Assembly: GCA_003640385.1 (NCBI GenBank)
Contig: RCAB01000328.1
Span: 1 to 64,000, forward strand
Direction: 5' to 3'
DNA: 64,000 bases
Source: Setaria digitata
Lineage: Eukaryota; Nematoda; Chromadorea; Rhabditida; Setariidae
The notes under the pieces: model-generated
Databases searched by the model: none
What the model saw: only the letters and a program-made list of their open reading frames with translations
What the model was told of the DNA's origin: nothing
Made by a program: the position numbers and the translations under genes
Shown: positions 1-15,700 of the stretch, piece by piece
Layout of the letters: each line of letters begins with the position of its first letter
How positions within the stretch are numbered: the stretch's first letter is position 1

Positions 1-3000
1 AACGTGCTCTTCGAGTGGTTCACTTTCAACATCCGGCACACGACGTGTTGAATTATCTGGAACTTCATAGGCTTCTGTAATCGGATATTCCAGGAACAAT
101 TCTGCCTTTTTCAGTGGTCGAATGGTAGTGATAGAATGATCTTTTTTCCTGGTAATTTCAGTTCTTTCTGCATCCTTTTCCTCTAATTTGACTATTTGTT
201 GCTCTTTTCCTCTTCTCTTCTTTTTGCGTGTGCTTTTGGGTTCCTCTATTTTTTCAGTTTTTGTTTCCGGTTCATTTTGCGGCTTTGTCCATGCGTAATC
301 GTCAGCTTCTATGCGAAAGGGCTCCGAGAATCGCACGGTGTAGGTCGACTTCAGTCTTCTAGGGGACTCCTTTATTTGGCTTGTTATAACCGAAGTCTCT
401 TGGCTTGATATTTCTCCTGTTCCCGTATCTAGGTATACTGTATGTTCTCCTTCAATGGATGCCCTTTTATAACCTCCCGTAAACTTTGCTACTACGGTTG
501 AAATCTCTTTGCTTATCCTTTTCTCCTCGAGATCTGGCATTCCATGTGATGTTCCATTATGATACACGCTCACATACCGGTGGATTGGTTCTTGGTCTAT
601 TTCATTTGCACGACTAGTTGATGCTACGGTTCCTTCATAGGCGTCGTAGTCGTGTCTGCAGATGCATTCTGCTGTATCACTCATCAGTCCATCAATTTCC
701 GCGTCTGATATTCTTTCTATGCTTGGTGAATCTTTACTTTCACTAGATGGCAAATCGACATCTATCATTTTCACTACATAGTCAGCAGTATCAGTTGTTC
801 TTGTTGGTGAATCCTTCTTGCCAACCACTACGTAAAGATGCTCCTTTTCTTCCTGAGGCGATTCACTGAGCAGGTCATCGAAATTGACAACTTCATAATC
901 CAAAGGAAAATCCAGCGTTATTTGTGTATTCTCCGGTATTGCTTTCTGTTCCGTTTCTACCTTTAATTCTTCCTCACTATCGTCAATTTCAATAACGCTA
1001 TATGTGGTTGTTGTTGTCGTTGTCATTGTCGTTCTAATACTTTTTGCTTTCGCTTTTGGCTCTTTACATATACCCGTATGAAGTGGTACACTATCACTGG
1101 TTACACCGCTAATCACTGGAATACTATGAGATCCATCCTCTACTGTTGTTCTTGCCAAGCATGTTTCGCTCCTACCTGGAAATTAGTTTCGAATTACTGC
1201 TTGAAAGAGAATGAGACATTTACAGCAATGAATATTTTCGGATAGCATGATTTGCGTATGTTTTTGATGTAGAACGGAATATTTGGCGTTCTCCAAAACA
1301 AATAATCCGTGTTGAGTTTCTCTATAAAAATACTAATAGAATTATAAACAGTTACCAAAATAATCTTGTCATTTATTGTATAATGTATCTGGAATGAAAA
1401 TGGCACTGCTTCATCACTTTAAGATGATGCTTTTTGTATTGCATATCTTTGCAGTATTATTCTAGTGATGAAAAGAATAACCTGCTGGCACTAAAACTTC
1501 CACAGGTACGTCAGAGCTATCTGGTATTGGAATCATTTGTACACGTTCAGTAGTAGTTATTGTCCGTGAACTAAACGACTGCGTCACTCCAGTTTCATCG
1601 TCTCGCCGCGGTGAAAGTTCAGTACGCTGTCGACGGGTCACGGACCATACTGGGCTATGCATACTCTCGCCTTAACTTTGATATTTATAGAAAATTTAAT
1701 TGAGAGAAAGATAGATTAAAAGGAAGCGCAATGTTATTTTAGCAAGTAAATTCCCACAATTAAATGAAGGTGGTATGTCTCGCCAGTTTTATCTATATTC
1801 TATACAGCAAAGTTGGTAGCTCCCTTCTTAAATGAAAAAAAAAAAAAGTATTGAGTGAAATCTTGAGCAAGCGAATAAATCAAAATCAAATCCTCAAAAA
1901 GAAATCAAATAAAATGAGACCGGAAATATTTGGAGCTTAAATTATTAGTTCTGAGTATCAGGTACAAGGTAAAACAATAAAAATAATGAAGTATAAGGAT
2001 AAAGTAATGCATATATAATCAACCAAATAATTTAGAATCTTTTAAACAATTTATTCAAGTTAAAATAAGATCTTGAGTAATGACCTGAAATTACACTGAA
2101 TGTAGTAATGACCTGAAATTACAATAAATGTAGGAAGTATAACTACCTAGCCATGCCTGCAATTTATAATATTTTAATAACTGCCACAGGAATTCAAAAA
2201 AAAAAATTGAAAAATAAAGCAAGAAATGACGTTAAAAGTAAAAAATTTGTTTTAATTGAACTATTGTAAAAAGAAACACATAAAAGTACTGCTTACCTGC
2301 GCGATGCGGAATCTTCGATTTCTGATTCTTAGGCATGAATCCTCTGCAAAAGATCTAAATCAGTCTGCACACTGCAGCAATTAAAAAAAAGATATGTTGA
2401 GCTACGAACGCTGCTTTTTTGAAGTTCAATATTTCAAATTGAATTATAAAGCATAAAAAACGAGAAACGCAGTCCGAATCCGAAATTTTATTGAATGCCG
2501 TAAAACAACTACATGTATTCAGTTGTAATAATGAAACATCAAGCCATCAAGAATATATTATAAATTTAAAACGCAGCTACTAATTTTGTTCTAAAAAAAA
2601 ATTCACTTAGACTCGTTTCCTTAAAATAATCTGGCAAAATAATACCTTTTGTGAATTTCTTGACAGTTACCTCGAAAAAAAAAAACTGTTACTGAAAATG
2701 CTATCTCCAGTGTCTATTAAGTTGGATTTTAATTCGAACTTTAATGCTTTCCTAATTTCCAGTCAGCTTGACCCATAAAGTTACCCTTTTAAAGCGATAA
2801 CTTCTCCAAAGGGTAAATATGAATAATTTTTAATATGACTAATTCATTTATTGAAATCTCATTTGTCAAAAGTATTATTTGATTTACGGTTAATTTTTTT
2901 TTAAGATTTTTAATTCAGATACAAAAGAAAATTTCTTAAAAATTTATTTGAAATCACCTATTCCGACAACTTGATCCTTTTTGCACATTTTTATCAGTTT

Positions 3001-6000
3001 TTTAAGTTATTCCACTGAACTTGAATGAGTGAGATTAAACATTCATTAATTTTGTCGCAGTTAACATGTTTTGATTTGCATTACACAGAATCAATTGTTC
3101 GCATTATGATAATATCCAAACATTCAAAAAATGCTCAAATTTTTGTTCTTTGTAGGAAAATTTTTAAAGAAGAAAAATTCATAAAAAAAAAAATCACTGT
3201 GCATTTTAAATGGGCAGGAACTTTTTTTTAACTTAATGGAAACGCTTTTTATAATGAGACAGAGATCTTAGTAGAAAAGTAAGATGCAGTTAAGTCTCAA
3301 GAAAATTGAATTTTTTGATTAGATTTCCATGCATTCATGAAGGCTTATTTCCTGTTTAATTATTATTAAATTTAAGAAATAAAAATCTATAATTTTGAGC
3401 AATCTTCCTGGGTCTGTTGCAATCCGACATAGTCCCTTTAGCATCATTTAGAAATCTTAGTAAATATCCCAAAAAAAAAACATGGTAAAGTGCTAATAGA
3501 GACAGAAAAATCCATTCATACCTTAGCAGCCATATTTATCAGTCAATCAATTTTTATTCATCTAAAGAATGAAATTGAGTGAATGATTTTGGGTCAAATA
3601 TTTTATTATTACGATTACGTGGTGGGAAATTGCCAAATTAGGGCAAGTGATTATGAGTGATGAATGAATTAATAACTGAATTCAATTCTTATTCACTATT
3701 TGTTTATCGTTTAAAATGATTTTCAAGTGTTAAATAAAAGTGTTAATCAAATCTGCAAACATATTATTCCAGAACAGAGGAAAAAAACTGTTTGTTATTA
3801 GAAGGGCATAAATAGTTTGATTAGTAAATCCATTTTCTTTACATTAAGAAGAACAACGCTAACAAATAATTTCCAAACAGTCTTTAAATGCCGCATTAAA
3901 GAGAAAAAACGTTCTCAGTGTCCATGTATAAAGAGATTATTTAAAACCTTTAAATCTTAGCATCAGCTTCACTACCTGAACAACAATTAATATCATTAGG
4001 CATCAAGCAATAGATAACAAATAGGTAAGTCGTTAATACTGCATTAGAAATAAAAACGTCTGAAGCCAAAAAACAAAAATCTTTAACAATTTACCCATAC
4101 AGTTAATGGGAAAATTATTAAAAAGAACATTCAAGAGAGTAAAAAAGTAAAAAAAAAAAAACATGCTTTAACATCTGAATATCTGAAATATTTTAATTTA
4201 GTGTAATGATAAATGCATTAGTGTAAAAGATGTTGTGAATGAAAAGACCATTATCTGATTGGCATGCGATGATATTTATGGACAATATTTGATGGCAAAT
4301 TTTTCCTTTCTATGCAATCCTTTCTCACCTTCATACTTTTTGAAGATGAAATAAACTTAATACCAAGGAGAAGTGAGAAGTTTGTAAGCTGTTTACTTTA
4401 TTATGAAGATTTAATGCCTTGTCTCTCAAACATAAGACAGCTCTTGGTCGTATTTTTTTGATAAGGGTAAAAGAAGATGGGTATTCGTAGGTGATTTAAA
4501 TGCGCCATATGGGAAACCATATCACCAAAAATAACTACTTTTTCAATAATAAATCTAAAATAATAAAAATGCTTGAGTCTCGAAAAACTGTTGTAGTTGT
4601 TGGGACCAACTGGCTAACACACAAAACAGCTGAAGAAACCTGCCCTTTTCCGTTACTTTTCCGCAACTCCAACTCCACCTGATTTGGGAAATAATTACTC
4701 AAGTTACACGGTAACAAAAGAGAGTACAAAACTGGAATTTTAGACTGCTGAAAATCGATTCAAAGACCTAAAACCAGCAAACCGAAAACGCGAAAAGAGT
4801 ATGCCTTTTCTCCACGGTGACATGATTTATGTTAAATTATGCGACCAACTGGCAGTAACTTAATGTCATATGTCAATAAGCCAACAAACACCTAAATCTC
4901 TTTTTCAGAACAACAGATCCGTAATACAGAAAAGTGAATCATCACAACCTTTCTCATCTTTTTTTTTCCCCTCTCTCCTCCTTTTCCGCTGTCTCTCTCT
5001 TTTACACTTTATTTCACAAATGTTGATTTTTGTAGAATAATTAAAACTGTTAAATTTTTAAGTTCATAAACAAATGAAAATTAAAAATACGCTCAATTTA
5101 AACATATTTATTTCTTCTTTTTATGTAGAAAATTTTTTGAAAAAGATATTTTTAGCAAATGATTAAAAATTTGAAATTATGTTCTCTTAATAGATTAAAC
5201 ATTATTTAAAATCAAATCCGCCATGAAACTATGAAATAGAACTAATCTGACAAATGCGACACTAAGATCTAATAAATTAAAAGCAAATTCATTAGACGAA
5301 AGAAATGACTTGCGTATACTGCATATATATGAAGAGATGATTAACTCCATCTGAACAATTTAAACTAACATGTTATAAAGTCATAAATAAACCAATTTTT
5401 TAAAACTCAACAGTAGTTATGAAACAAATAGTTTCAAATATCTATTATATTTTACGTTAACAAAGAAATAAATAAATAAAGAAAATGAAAGAACTAAGTA
5501 TTTTATAACGGATAATCGATGCTTACACTAACTGATGAAAAGATTTGAAATGGATCCTTTTAAGGAAGATTTTTTAAACTAATGTTAAACAATTTGCCTG
5601 TAAACAGAAGGAACAGTTGGAATGAATAAGCGTCTCTTTTCTATTGACACCTCCACCCTGTCTTCGCAATCTCATCTTTTACTAGAAAATAAAATGATTT
5701 TTCTGAGATAACGATACTGTTATAATAGTTTCCCTGAAATAACGGAAGCATAATTCAGAAAGCGAATCAGAAAAATGCTTTGTAAAGTTCACGGTTTCGA
5801 AATAATTCATTGGTACATTGATTTCATTAAAGATGAAAGTTCATGACATTTCTATAACTGTGAGCTTTGAACTGATTAATCCTATATATAAATAACGTTG
5901 GGTATGTAAATATTTATTATTTCTGTATAATATTAATTAATATATAATATTCACGGAATAATAATTATCACTAATACATATTTAAAAAATATGCATGGTT

Positions 6001-9000
6001 ATATTGTAAATGTGGAAGATATGGTAATATTTAAAATATATATAATTATTATTTTAATAATCCCTTATATATTTTAATAATTATTATCTTAATAATCACT
6101 TACTACTGACACCAATTATAGTAATAATTAGTGACAGTATTAGTCAATAATTGGTAATATTCATTAACAATACTGTTACCCGAAAAGATTTCGATCAGTG
6201 TTCTTGATAGTAAATATGTGAACAGATTTCATATTAAACCTTAAACAGAAACACAAAGTTGATTTCTTATTTGTAGTAATGCATAAAATGTATAATTATC
6301 TGAATATCGGGACAAGAAAAAGTAGGAGATAAAAAATACAAAAAGAAAAACTTTGACGATTATATTAATAATAATGATAATGAAAAAACTCTTATACGGC
6401 GCATGGAAGAGCAGAAATAAATTAGTCCTCTCGTGTCATGCTCGAAGTGCCATACTCCATACATAGGATGGAATTCGATATGCATTTTGCTTACTTATTC
6501 ATAGCTAAATTTAGTTTTGCTAGTATGTAAGAAAATATCAACATTAGACCGTTGTATGTCCCACGAAATGTTATATTTCACTGCAATAACTTATACTTTC
6601 TTATAATAATTGCAATTTCGATTGTTTATGCATTCTTTTAACAACTTACCAATTATTTAACATATTTTTTCTAAATCCTTCATCAAAATCAAATTATTGG
6701 TAAAATAAAAAGATGAGGAGTTTCGAAGATTTTTGAAGATTTTCAGTATAATTTAAACTCAGTTTAAATTTATATCGAAGTATAGCAGCAAAAAGAAATG
6801 CATAAAATATGTATTATTTCTATATTTTAAAGACACTCTTTCCCTGTATTAATGAATGCAGATATGAAATGTTTAACTCTACTTCACCTTTTAATTTTAT
6901 TTTCCTTCCCTAACAAATATCTCCGAATTCTACTGAATGAAATATTAATGTTCGCTGGGAACAAAATTTGAAATGTAATATTAATCTGAACTGAGAATTA
7001 CACCTTTATTAGTTAATCATCTTATCTTTCTTTATGGAAGATGAAAAAAAAAAAAGAAATCAGCAAAAATTATTATTTTTTGCAAATATTTGTATGAAAA
7101 AAAAATTTTTTTTGAACAATAAAAAATAAGCAAGAAAGAAAAAGTTGATTCGGTAGCTATGGTAACACTGAAATTCTATTTTTTTTTCTTTTACACTTTT
7201 CATTTATGAACTAAATTTTAAAATGACATAAGAAAGCAAGGAAACATTATTTGCTTCGAATACATGGATAAACCAAAAAGAAATTTGATAAATCATCGAA
7301 AATTTTTTATCGGACAACACGAATTTCATTTCAATCGCAAATCCGGCTGGTGAAAAAGCGTTTAATGATCTAAATAAAAGTAAATAAAAAATCATGTTAT
7401 AAGTTTGAAAATAAAAATGAGATTCAAGGTCACTTAGTGACAGGTAGTTGATGCGAAACAGTATTAGGTATGCTAATACCTAATACTGAAAGGCGGCAAA
7501 TACCAAATTCCAGCATGTTACAGGAGGTGGGCAAAATCAAGGCCTCATTAGAAGAGTACTGGAATAAGTGTTCAGTGTGATTCTCATAGATATTTTTTTA
7601 GTCGTGAAATTTTAAGCAGATACAATAAAATGTCAATTATCTTATTAAGTCTAATCTTTCATCAAAAAACAGGCCAATTAATCAATAGGATTAAATGGTT
7701 AATTAAATGAATAAGATGCTAATTATTTGATTATTTGAGTAAACTTAATTTTTTTTTCGGATTTTTTTTCAAACTAAAAGTAAGTTACGCACAAAGCAAA
7801 TAAAATAGGATAAATAAATAAATTGACAAGTCAGGCGCATTAATTGAAATAATTATTAAGTTAATTAACTCAAATAATTAACTGATTAAAACTAATTGAT
7901 TAAACAAGTTTAATTAACTAAACAAACTACTTAATTAAATAAACAAAATTAAACAAACAAATGTAAAATAAGAATAAAAATAAATTTTTGATTTCGATTT
8001 TCGGATTTTTTTTCGTACTAAAAGTAAGTTACGCACAAAGCAACTGAAGGAGAAATAAAAAAAAAATTGGTTGAAAAAAGAACTTCAATAAAGCATCAGA
8101 AACATAAAATATTTCACGACATTGACCTTTTATGCATCAATCCTTTTGTTTCCAGATTTTTTTCCTGCTAAATTTTATATAGTACTTCGATTCAACTCCA
8201 TTTCAAAAACATATTATTTTCTTATTTGAAAGAAAGAATCTGGTATGAACCACAAAAAAAGAAATTCCTTTAAATTTAAACTTCAAGCTTCAAGTGCGAA
8301 AATAAATTAATTTTAAGAGAAGCGAAAATTTTCAAGAATCGAAAAGCATGAAAAATGCAAACAAATAAAAGAAAATAGACAGAACTAATTTTATTTATAC
8401 TTAACTAATTTAAAGAAAGATGAAATGAAAACAAAATGATATATAAATGAAGAGAAAAATGTTGGAAAGTATAATTAATGCATTCGGCAAAAAAGCGCTA
8501 TGTTAAAATGACCTGAAGTAAAAATATCATAAGTAAATTTTAAGTAATTTTCGAATGTTTCGAAAAACAAAGCTTAAACTGATCAAAATAGAACTCAAAA
8601 TTATATGTCGGGCTTCTAGATAATATCGTGAAAGATATGCAGGAACAAGAAAAAGTTTTCAGAGAAAAACTTTGAATTTTAATATAACCTTTATTAAAGC
8701 TCGAAAACTGATCAAAATAGTGATTGGTAAAAAATGGCTGCTGATTTACCCAAGCCTGGGTAACAGATAAACATAGTGATCTGATGGCAAGTTATTGATA
8801 CTTTATTTAGTCAGAAGAATCGATGATGATCGTGGTGAACTGATATAATAGCTGCTTCAGCGAACATCTCATTTATCTTCTTGGATCGATAATGATTCAT
8901 AAAACAGCTGTTGCCCAAAATTCATTAGTTTTAACAAATACAATGAGCGACAGACTGAAACAGAGGAGCTATGGAAAGATTACAGAGCGAAGAAATATTC

Positions 9001-9674
9001 GTTATCAGCAAAATCAATAATAAAAAAAAAAATCAAAAATAGTAAAGAAAGGAGCCGACATCGGTTGCAAATGAAATAATTAAAATTGTTTAATTTAAAA
9101 TAAGAAAAAAGTTAATAAATTAGAAAATAGGATGCTGCATTCATTCAACTTATGCTACGAATTTTCGATTTACAATCATCCAGTCTGATGGAGCAAATTT
9201 TACTTTTACCTACAACTTACAAACTGGTTACCATTCACCAATGAAAAGAAATTTATATTTAATTTTATAGAAAAGTTTAAAGCAAATAGAATCTCCTAAA
9301 TAATATCAGCAGTTAACGACAATCTTTGTGATACATATATCACAAAGATAATACATATATATAGGAAAGAAAATTTAAAATATATATATATTTTAATTTT
9401 TATTTCCAGAATTCTTGTTCTTTGCATTTTTGAGGAAAATTAAAAAAAATTTTTTTTGGGAGAAGATTTGAGAAAAAAAATTGAACCAAATAAATTAATC
9501 ATGAATTGTTTTTCTTCATTTTTTCTTTCTTTCTTTACAACGGAAGGACAGAACTATCAAACTATCATCTTTATTTGAAATCGATATTAGATGTGTTACA
9601 AATTTTATAGATGTAAAAGGACAAATATTTTAGCAAGAAAAATACAAATATTACAAAGAAGGACTCTCAAAATT

Positions 9675-9705
<31 letters not shown>

Positions 9706-12700
9706 GAAGAAAAAGGTCTCTCTTTCTGTTGAAATTACCGAAGTCGCAAATCTCCTTAATTTTAAATTTTACTTGAATTCTTAATCTCAATTACAATCTT
9801 TTTTAAATTTTAGCTGCAGACACTTCAGTTTATTTCTAATGCATTATTTCAGGTTTTAATTATGTTTCATTATGAAATCATAATCTATCAATTATCATGT
9901 CTAAAAATTTTTTGCTGGTGCCACCGGAATGTATTGAAATTTAAAAGCAAATAAACATTTGATAAAATAAATCTAAATTAAATGCATGACAAGTCAGGAT
10001 CGATTTCTGTTTTAGATGGAATCAGAACGTTTCTCTAGATGTAAAAAAGTACCAAAAGATAACAAAACAAAAAGTGACCATCACTCATCAGATATAAATT
10101 TACTTTAATAACGATTTAATATTTAGGATGGCAACTCGAAAAATCAGAATTAATCTGAATCATGTGATGCTTGATTCATGAAATCAGTATTGCGTGGTGC
10201 TTAATTTTTAATAGAAAAAATTTCTTCTGGAACACCTGAATAATAAAAATCTAATACCGCCGTCAATCTTTTTTAATAAAAAATAATACCTGAATAATAT
10301 AACACAAATTATTTCTAAACCGCCGTGAATCTCCCACATGTACATAATAAACAAATATCATGAAAAAGTTTTTCCTAATCTCTTAATATCAGCAGATGGT
10401 TATGAAAAATAATGACAGATAAAGTGGTAGCTGCAGAAATCTATGAAAGCCTTGCCGATATTTTTTTAGGGCTGGAAATGAAAAAAGCTGTAGTTGTTTA
10501 ATCCTTAACCTTTTTTTGAACTTTTTTGTTTTATTTTTACTATTTGAAATGTGAGGTAGCCAGATGGCACATAGAGCGTAGCCAGATGGTAAATAAAGCC
10601 ATAAGCATGAATTTCGAAATGGGACAGTGGTACAGATAGGAAGGGTAAACATAAAACACAAGAATGTCAACCAAAAATAGAAAATTTTGATAAAATAGGA
10701 CATAACCAAACTTAGTTGTGAAAATTTAATTCCTAAATACAATATAATAGTATAAGAAGATTAACTATTACCAAAAAAATTGATCATTTAGGCTCTATCT
10801 TCGATTAGAAAAAAGACATAAGGCTAATCGGATAGATTGATCTGAAAAAGCAACAAGAAATTAAAAACTATATTGTTCCCTTAAATTAGTTTCCAAGTGT
10901 TCAAAATTAATTGAGGAAAAATTTAAACTTTTGTAAAATGAAAATTCATCGGTAGAATGATGGCTGGTAAATTGATTGGTTCTATCGGGCCTATTATGCT
11001 AGTGAAATAGTGCACATTTCAGTAAAGTGTTCTGATGAATTAGCGATTTAAAGTAACATCGAGGCAAATGAATTTTCAAGAAATGACAAGCTAAACAAAC
11101 AGCACTAATAAATTAATAAAATGATCTGAAAAACAAATGGTTACATTTAATTTTATTTCAAATTTGTGAAATCAAAAGAAAAAGAAACGAGTGTGAATTT
11201 CGTTAGTTTTATACTTGAAAAAAAAAAAAAGAAAAAAAAAGAGAAAGAACCAAATGTTTTTGAAAAATGATTAAGAAGTTTTTCAAGAATAAACAAATTC
11301 AGTGGAACTGGAAATGTTAAAACAGTTTAAAGATTTTTTTTTTTGTTATGAAGCAATCGTAGCCCCTGAACACTTACTTTTTAAAGCAGCCAAAAATATG
11401 ACCTGTTTTACTGACAATCATCGACTACGCTTACCTTACTGTTAATATCCAAATGCATATTAGAAACTTCACATTTTTTCGATATTAAGCGCTCAAGTAA
11501 ATAATATTACAAGTTAAATATAAAGAAGTAAAGGTGAAGTGACACGAAATAGCTTTTGTCGTTTCACAGATTTAAAAAAATAAGTTTATAATGTATGTCA
11601 TCGATATATTTCACCTCCACAACAATAATTTCAACAATATTTGTCATTTTCTACTTCGGCAACTTTGGATGTTTATTAGAAGTTAATTTTTGAAGGTTAC
11701 GTAATTCCAGAAGCATAACGACTGAACCGCAAAGTATATTAGAATGCTGAAGGAGTAATTCTTAATTACAAATATTTCTAGTTTAATTATATCTGTGTAG
11801 TAAATACTTGGTTTCCAGTAAAACAAACTTTGGTTATCAAAATTAGCTTAAGTGAAGAAATAAATCGGTGCCCCATCTACAAAATCGATATCTGAGAAAT
11901 ACTGTCAATATATATAGTACCAATATACTTTTAATGATTAAATATTCACGAAATTTCATTAAAGGTGGAAAATTTTTTGATATCAAAGAAAAAATTATTC
12001 TTAAATTGATGAAAAATTAAGAAAGACTGTTGCAATAAAAGCAAAATAACGATAATCTTTTAAGTCACGACAAATTAAGTTTATTAAATAATAAGCAATC
12101 GTGAAAAATTATCAAATGAAAAAGATGGAAAACAGCAGAGAATATTCAAAGTAGTTCTGTTTTATCAGAGGTAAGAATCACTGATAAATAAGAATTTAAA
12201 GACTCAGTAACGAATGTTTATCGATTTGATTGTGGTGCGCGAGAAGGGTGCGTTGTAAGCGATCCGAAGACACTATTACAGACCCATTTAAATTCCATTT
12301 CTACCTATGTCCGTGTGTACGTATCACTAGTGGTATGTATGTACGTATAGTATAAGTATAAGTGTACGTATTTAGAGGTGTACTTGTAGATATAGGTGTT
12401 TTAATATAGGTTGGTATAGTATATGCGTAGGTGTAAGCATAAGGATACATAGAAGAAGGTGTGTGTAAATGTAGATGTACATATAGTACAGGTGGTTCCA
12501 CTTACCAATACTAATTGATTTTAATGAAATAAGAAATCTCCACATATATAAAGGGAGATTTTCTTTTTTGTATTGCTAAGTGCAAGTTTTTTTTATTTCT
12601 CTTCTTTGAAATATTGTATTTTGAGTTTGCATTTAATATTAAAATACCAATTTAAATTTAAGTTTAAGTGTTGCGAATTGTGCGTCTTACTTGATACATA

Positions 12701-15700
12701 TAAAATGTGTAATTTCCACAAAAGCAATTCCGTGTTATTTGTCGAATTTTCCCCTTCCTTTTCCATTCTGTCTTTCCCACATTCTTCGAGTCTTCAACTT
12801 TCTGCACTTAGAATATCGAACTAAATTGTTTATTAATGTTTATGGTAACGTCGTTATAACTAGTATAAATTTCCATAAATTGCAATTTTCTCATCATAGT
12901 ATAATGCGTATTAAAAAAAAAAAAATAAGTATTGGAGGGATTAAAATAAAGCAAAGAAAAAGAAACGAAAAAGTCAAAAAGAAATCTGAAATGGACATGC
13001 ATACTGAGTATAAAAATAAAATTTAAATTAACGAAAAAGCAATGAAAGAAATATCATTATATACTTACTGAGATGACTATCTGAAAGATGACGAATGAAA
13101 CAAGTAGCAAGCAGGAATAGAATCATCCTTGTTCTCACTGGTTTTTTTTTTTTTTTTTTTTTTCTTAAATTTCTTTATTGCAACTTGTAATGAACAACAA
13201 CTGCTAAAGAAAACCGACATTTTATTTAGGCAAATTCTCCAAAGAAAGTTTTTTTCTTTAAGTTCTTTTTTTGAAACAGCCTAAAACATTACTTGTTGCA
13301 CTAGATATTATAACAATCAATTATTGAATTTCAGCTAATTTCTTCAAAGAAGAAAAAAAAGAAAGAATTTATCTATTAATGTAGCGCATTGATTCAACTA
13401 AAAAAAAAATAACAAATTTTATAGTAATGTAAAATATAACATTTCTTGAATATCAATAGGATTAAGCATAAAAAATAGATTACATACCTCTATGAAATCA
13501 TTTCAATTTGATTTCCTTCTACAAACGTTTTTATAATCGCAAAAGTCTGTTTTCTTTTTTGCTTTTAATAAGGAGAAACTGATCAAAATGAATGATTCGA
13601 ATAAGCAAGGCAACTTAACATATCTTCAGTCTGCTTTCAACTCATTCAAAAATTCTTGCGTGAAAATTTTCCTTTCGTGTTCATTAATGAAAAAAGAAAC
13701 ACAAAAAACTTTTAAATATTTTTAATATACAAAGTGACTCAATAATGAAATTACTGGTTGCTAGATATATGTTATATCCAGTATATCATATTATCTTATG
13801 TATCCAACGATTTCTATATCAAAAATCTTCCTAAGATTTGTTAGAAATACATCACAAACCAAAGTAATATTAGAAAATATGCCATATCCGGCATGATCTG
13901 CTTCATCAAACCAAAAAAATAAATAAGTAAATAAGTAATAAATAAGTAAATAATATAGTAAGTAAATAAGTAATAGGTAAAGTTTTTCATTCCCTTGAAA
14001 TTATCCTCAAAAATTTCAAGTGGCCTTACACACATGGAGTAGCAATAATATGTTTTAGTTAAAAAAAAGATTTTCAAAATTTTTGCATACTGTTTAGAAA
14101 TTTCAAACCATTGTTTTTCAGCTTGTGGTTTAATAAAGAAAATGCATCGAATTTTATTTATTTCATATTTCTATGTTCTCAAACGATGCGCAGCGGGCGT
14201 TAGAAAGATATTACGAATAACAATAATTTACTTTATATTACTAACTTAGAAGAAATTAATAGTGCTTTTTGCATTTTTCCCCTCCATTCCTTAGATTAAA
14301 AAATCGAATTGTCTCTTCTTTTTTATTGAAATATTTATTTGATCAGTTTCCAAAAAAAAAAAAAAAATTGTTGAAAAGGCATCATTTCTTAAAAACGTAG
14401 ATAAGAAGTGCATTTTCGATCCGTTTTTTAGAATATTACATTCAAAATTTACAAAATATTACTAGTTATTTCAATTAGAGATATTCAAGACATCGAGGAG
14501 TAGTTGAATTAAATCTAATTTTTTGCAAATCTGATTCGAAAGTTGCAAGAAATGTTGAATATTTCATTTATTGATTAAAATTATAATTACAACTGTCATA
14601 ATAATATTGCCAATTATTATTTATTTTTATTAGTTATTATCAATTACAATTACTAATTATGATGATAGTTGTTTTATTTAATATATCATTATTACTGTTA
14701 CTATTACTACTATTATTATCATTATTATTTTATCACTATTACTGTTTATTAATTATTAACATTAATTAAAGATGATTATTAACTATTGTTTCATTATGAT
14801 CGCTGTTTATTTTATTTGCTTTCCTTTGCTGTCGATTATTTAGCAATAAAATCATATAATTCATTACATAACATTCAGTGTATTGGTTAAATATTTCTAT
14901 GATTGTTCACTATTCAGGAGGTTTATTCCTGTTGCAGTTTCAATCGCTTTGTCTTCTCTTTTAGGAATTCTACAATAAAAAGAGTCATCAGATTTATTCA
15001 GTTTGGTTTTCTAATGAAACTTTTCGTCAATTTCATTCATTCTTTGGCAGTTTTATTTCACGTCACAATTAAGTGTTTGGAGTTGAATATTGTAAAAAAA
15101 ATTATTAAATGAAATGAATTTCAAAAACTACTGTTGTAGATATCTCGTGAATAGGTGAAAATGAAAACAAATATACAAAATAAATTTGTTTGCGTAAATT
15201 TATACGCAAGTTATAAATTAATTGATAAATTTCTTCTGTCAATTAATAAAGCAAAACAAAACAGAGGAATTTCTTCTATTAACTGAACAAAAATAAGTAA
15301 ATGAAAAAAAGGAAAATAAAGAAAGAAAGCAATTTTTTGAACTTGTAAAATTCTTGAAAATATCTCAAAAAAATGCCTCAATGTCAATGAAAGAATGTAA
15401 TGTCAATGACCTTTTTTCAATTTGAAACCATGTAAATTTTATGAATTACAAAGATTTTTTGTGAATTTTAAAAATGAGGACAACAATATCTTTCCTTTTT
15501 ATCACAGATGAAAATAACCTCAAATGAAATTATCTTTCGTTATATTATTATCACCCGATAACTATTTTAATTCGAATGGATTTTAAACTATCAAAGGCCA
15601 TCATCACCTTCCCATTTAATTGGTGACAATTTGATTTTAAAAATAAAAAGTGGTAATACTTATAAAAGTTAATACGTTAATATTTTAATCTTAATTTATG

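Noticed and set aside
8741..8766. TTACCCAAG resembling part of the nematode SL1 leader
   Set aside because: Only nine bases match, within a small palindrome (TTACCCA/TGGGTAA); no Sm site or leader-RNA context.
12301..12501. Tyr/Thr/Pro-rich minus-strand frame resembling a mucin-like repeat
   Set aside because: Produced by the degenerate GTATA tract; no start context or signal peptide.
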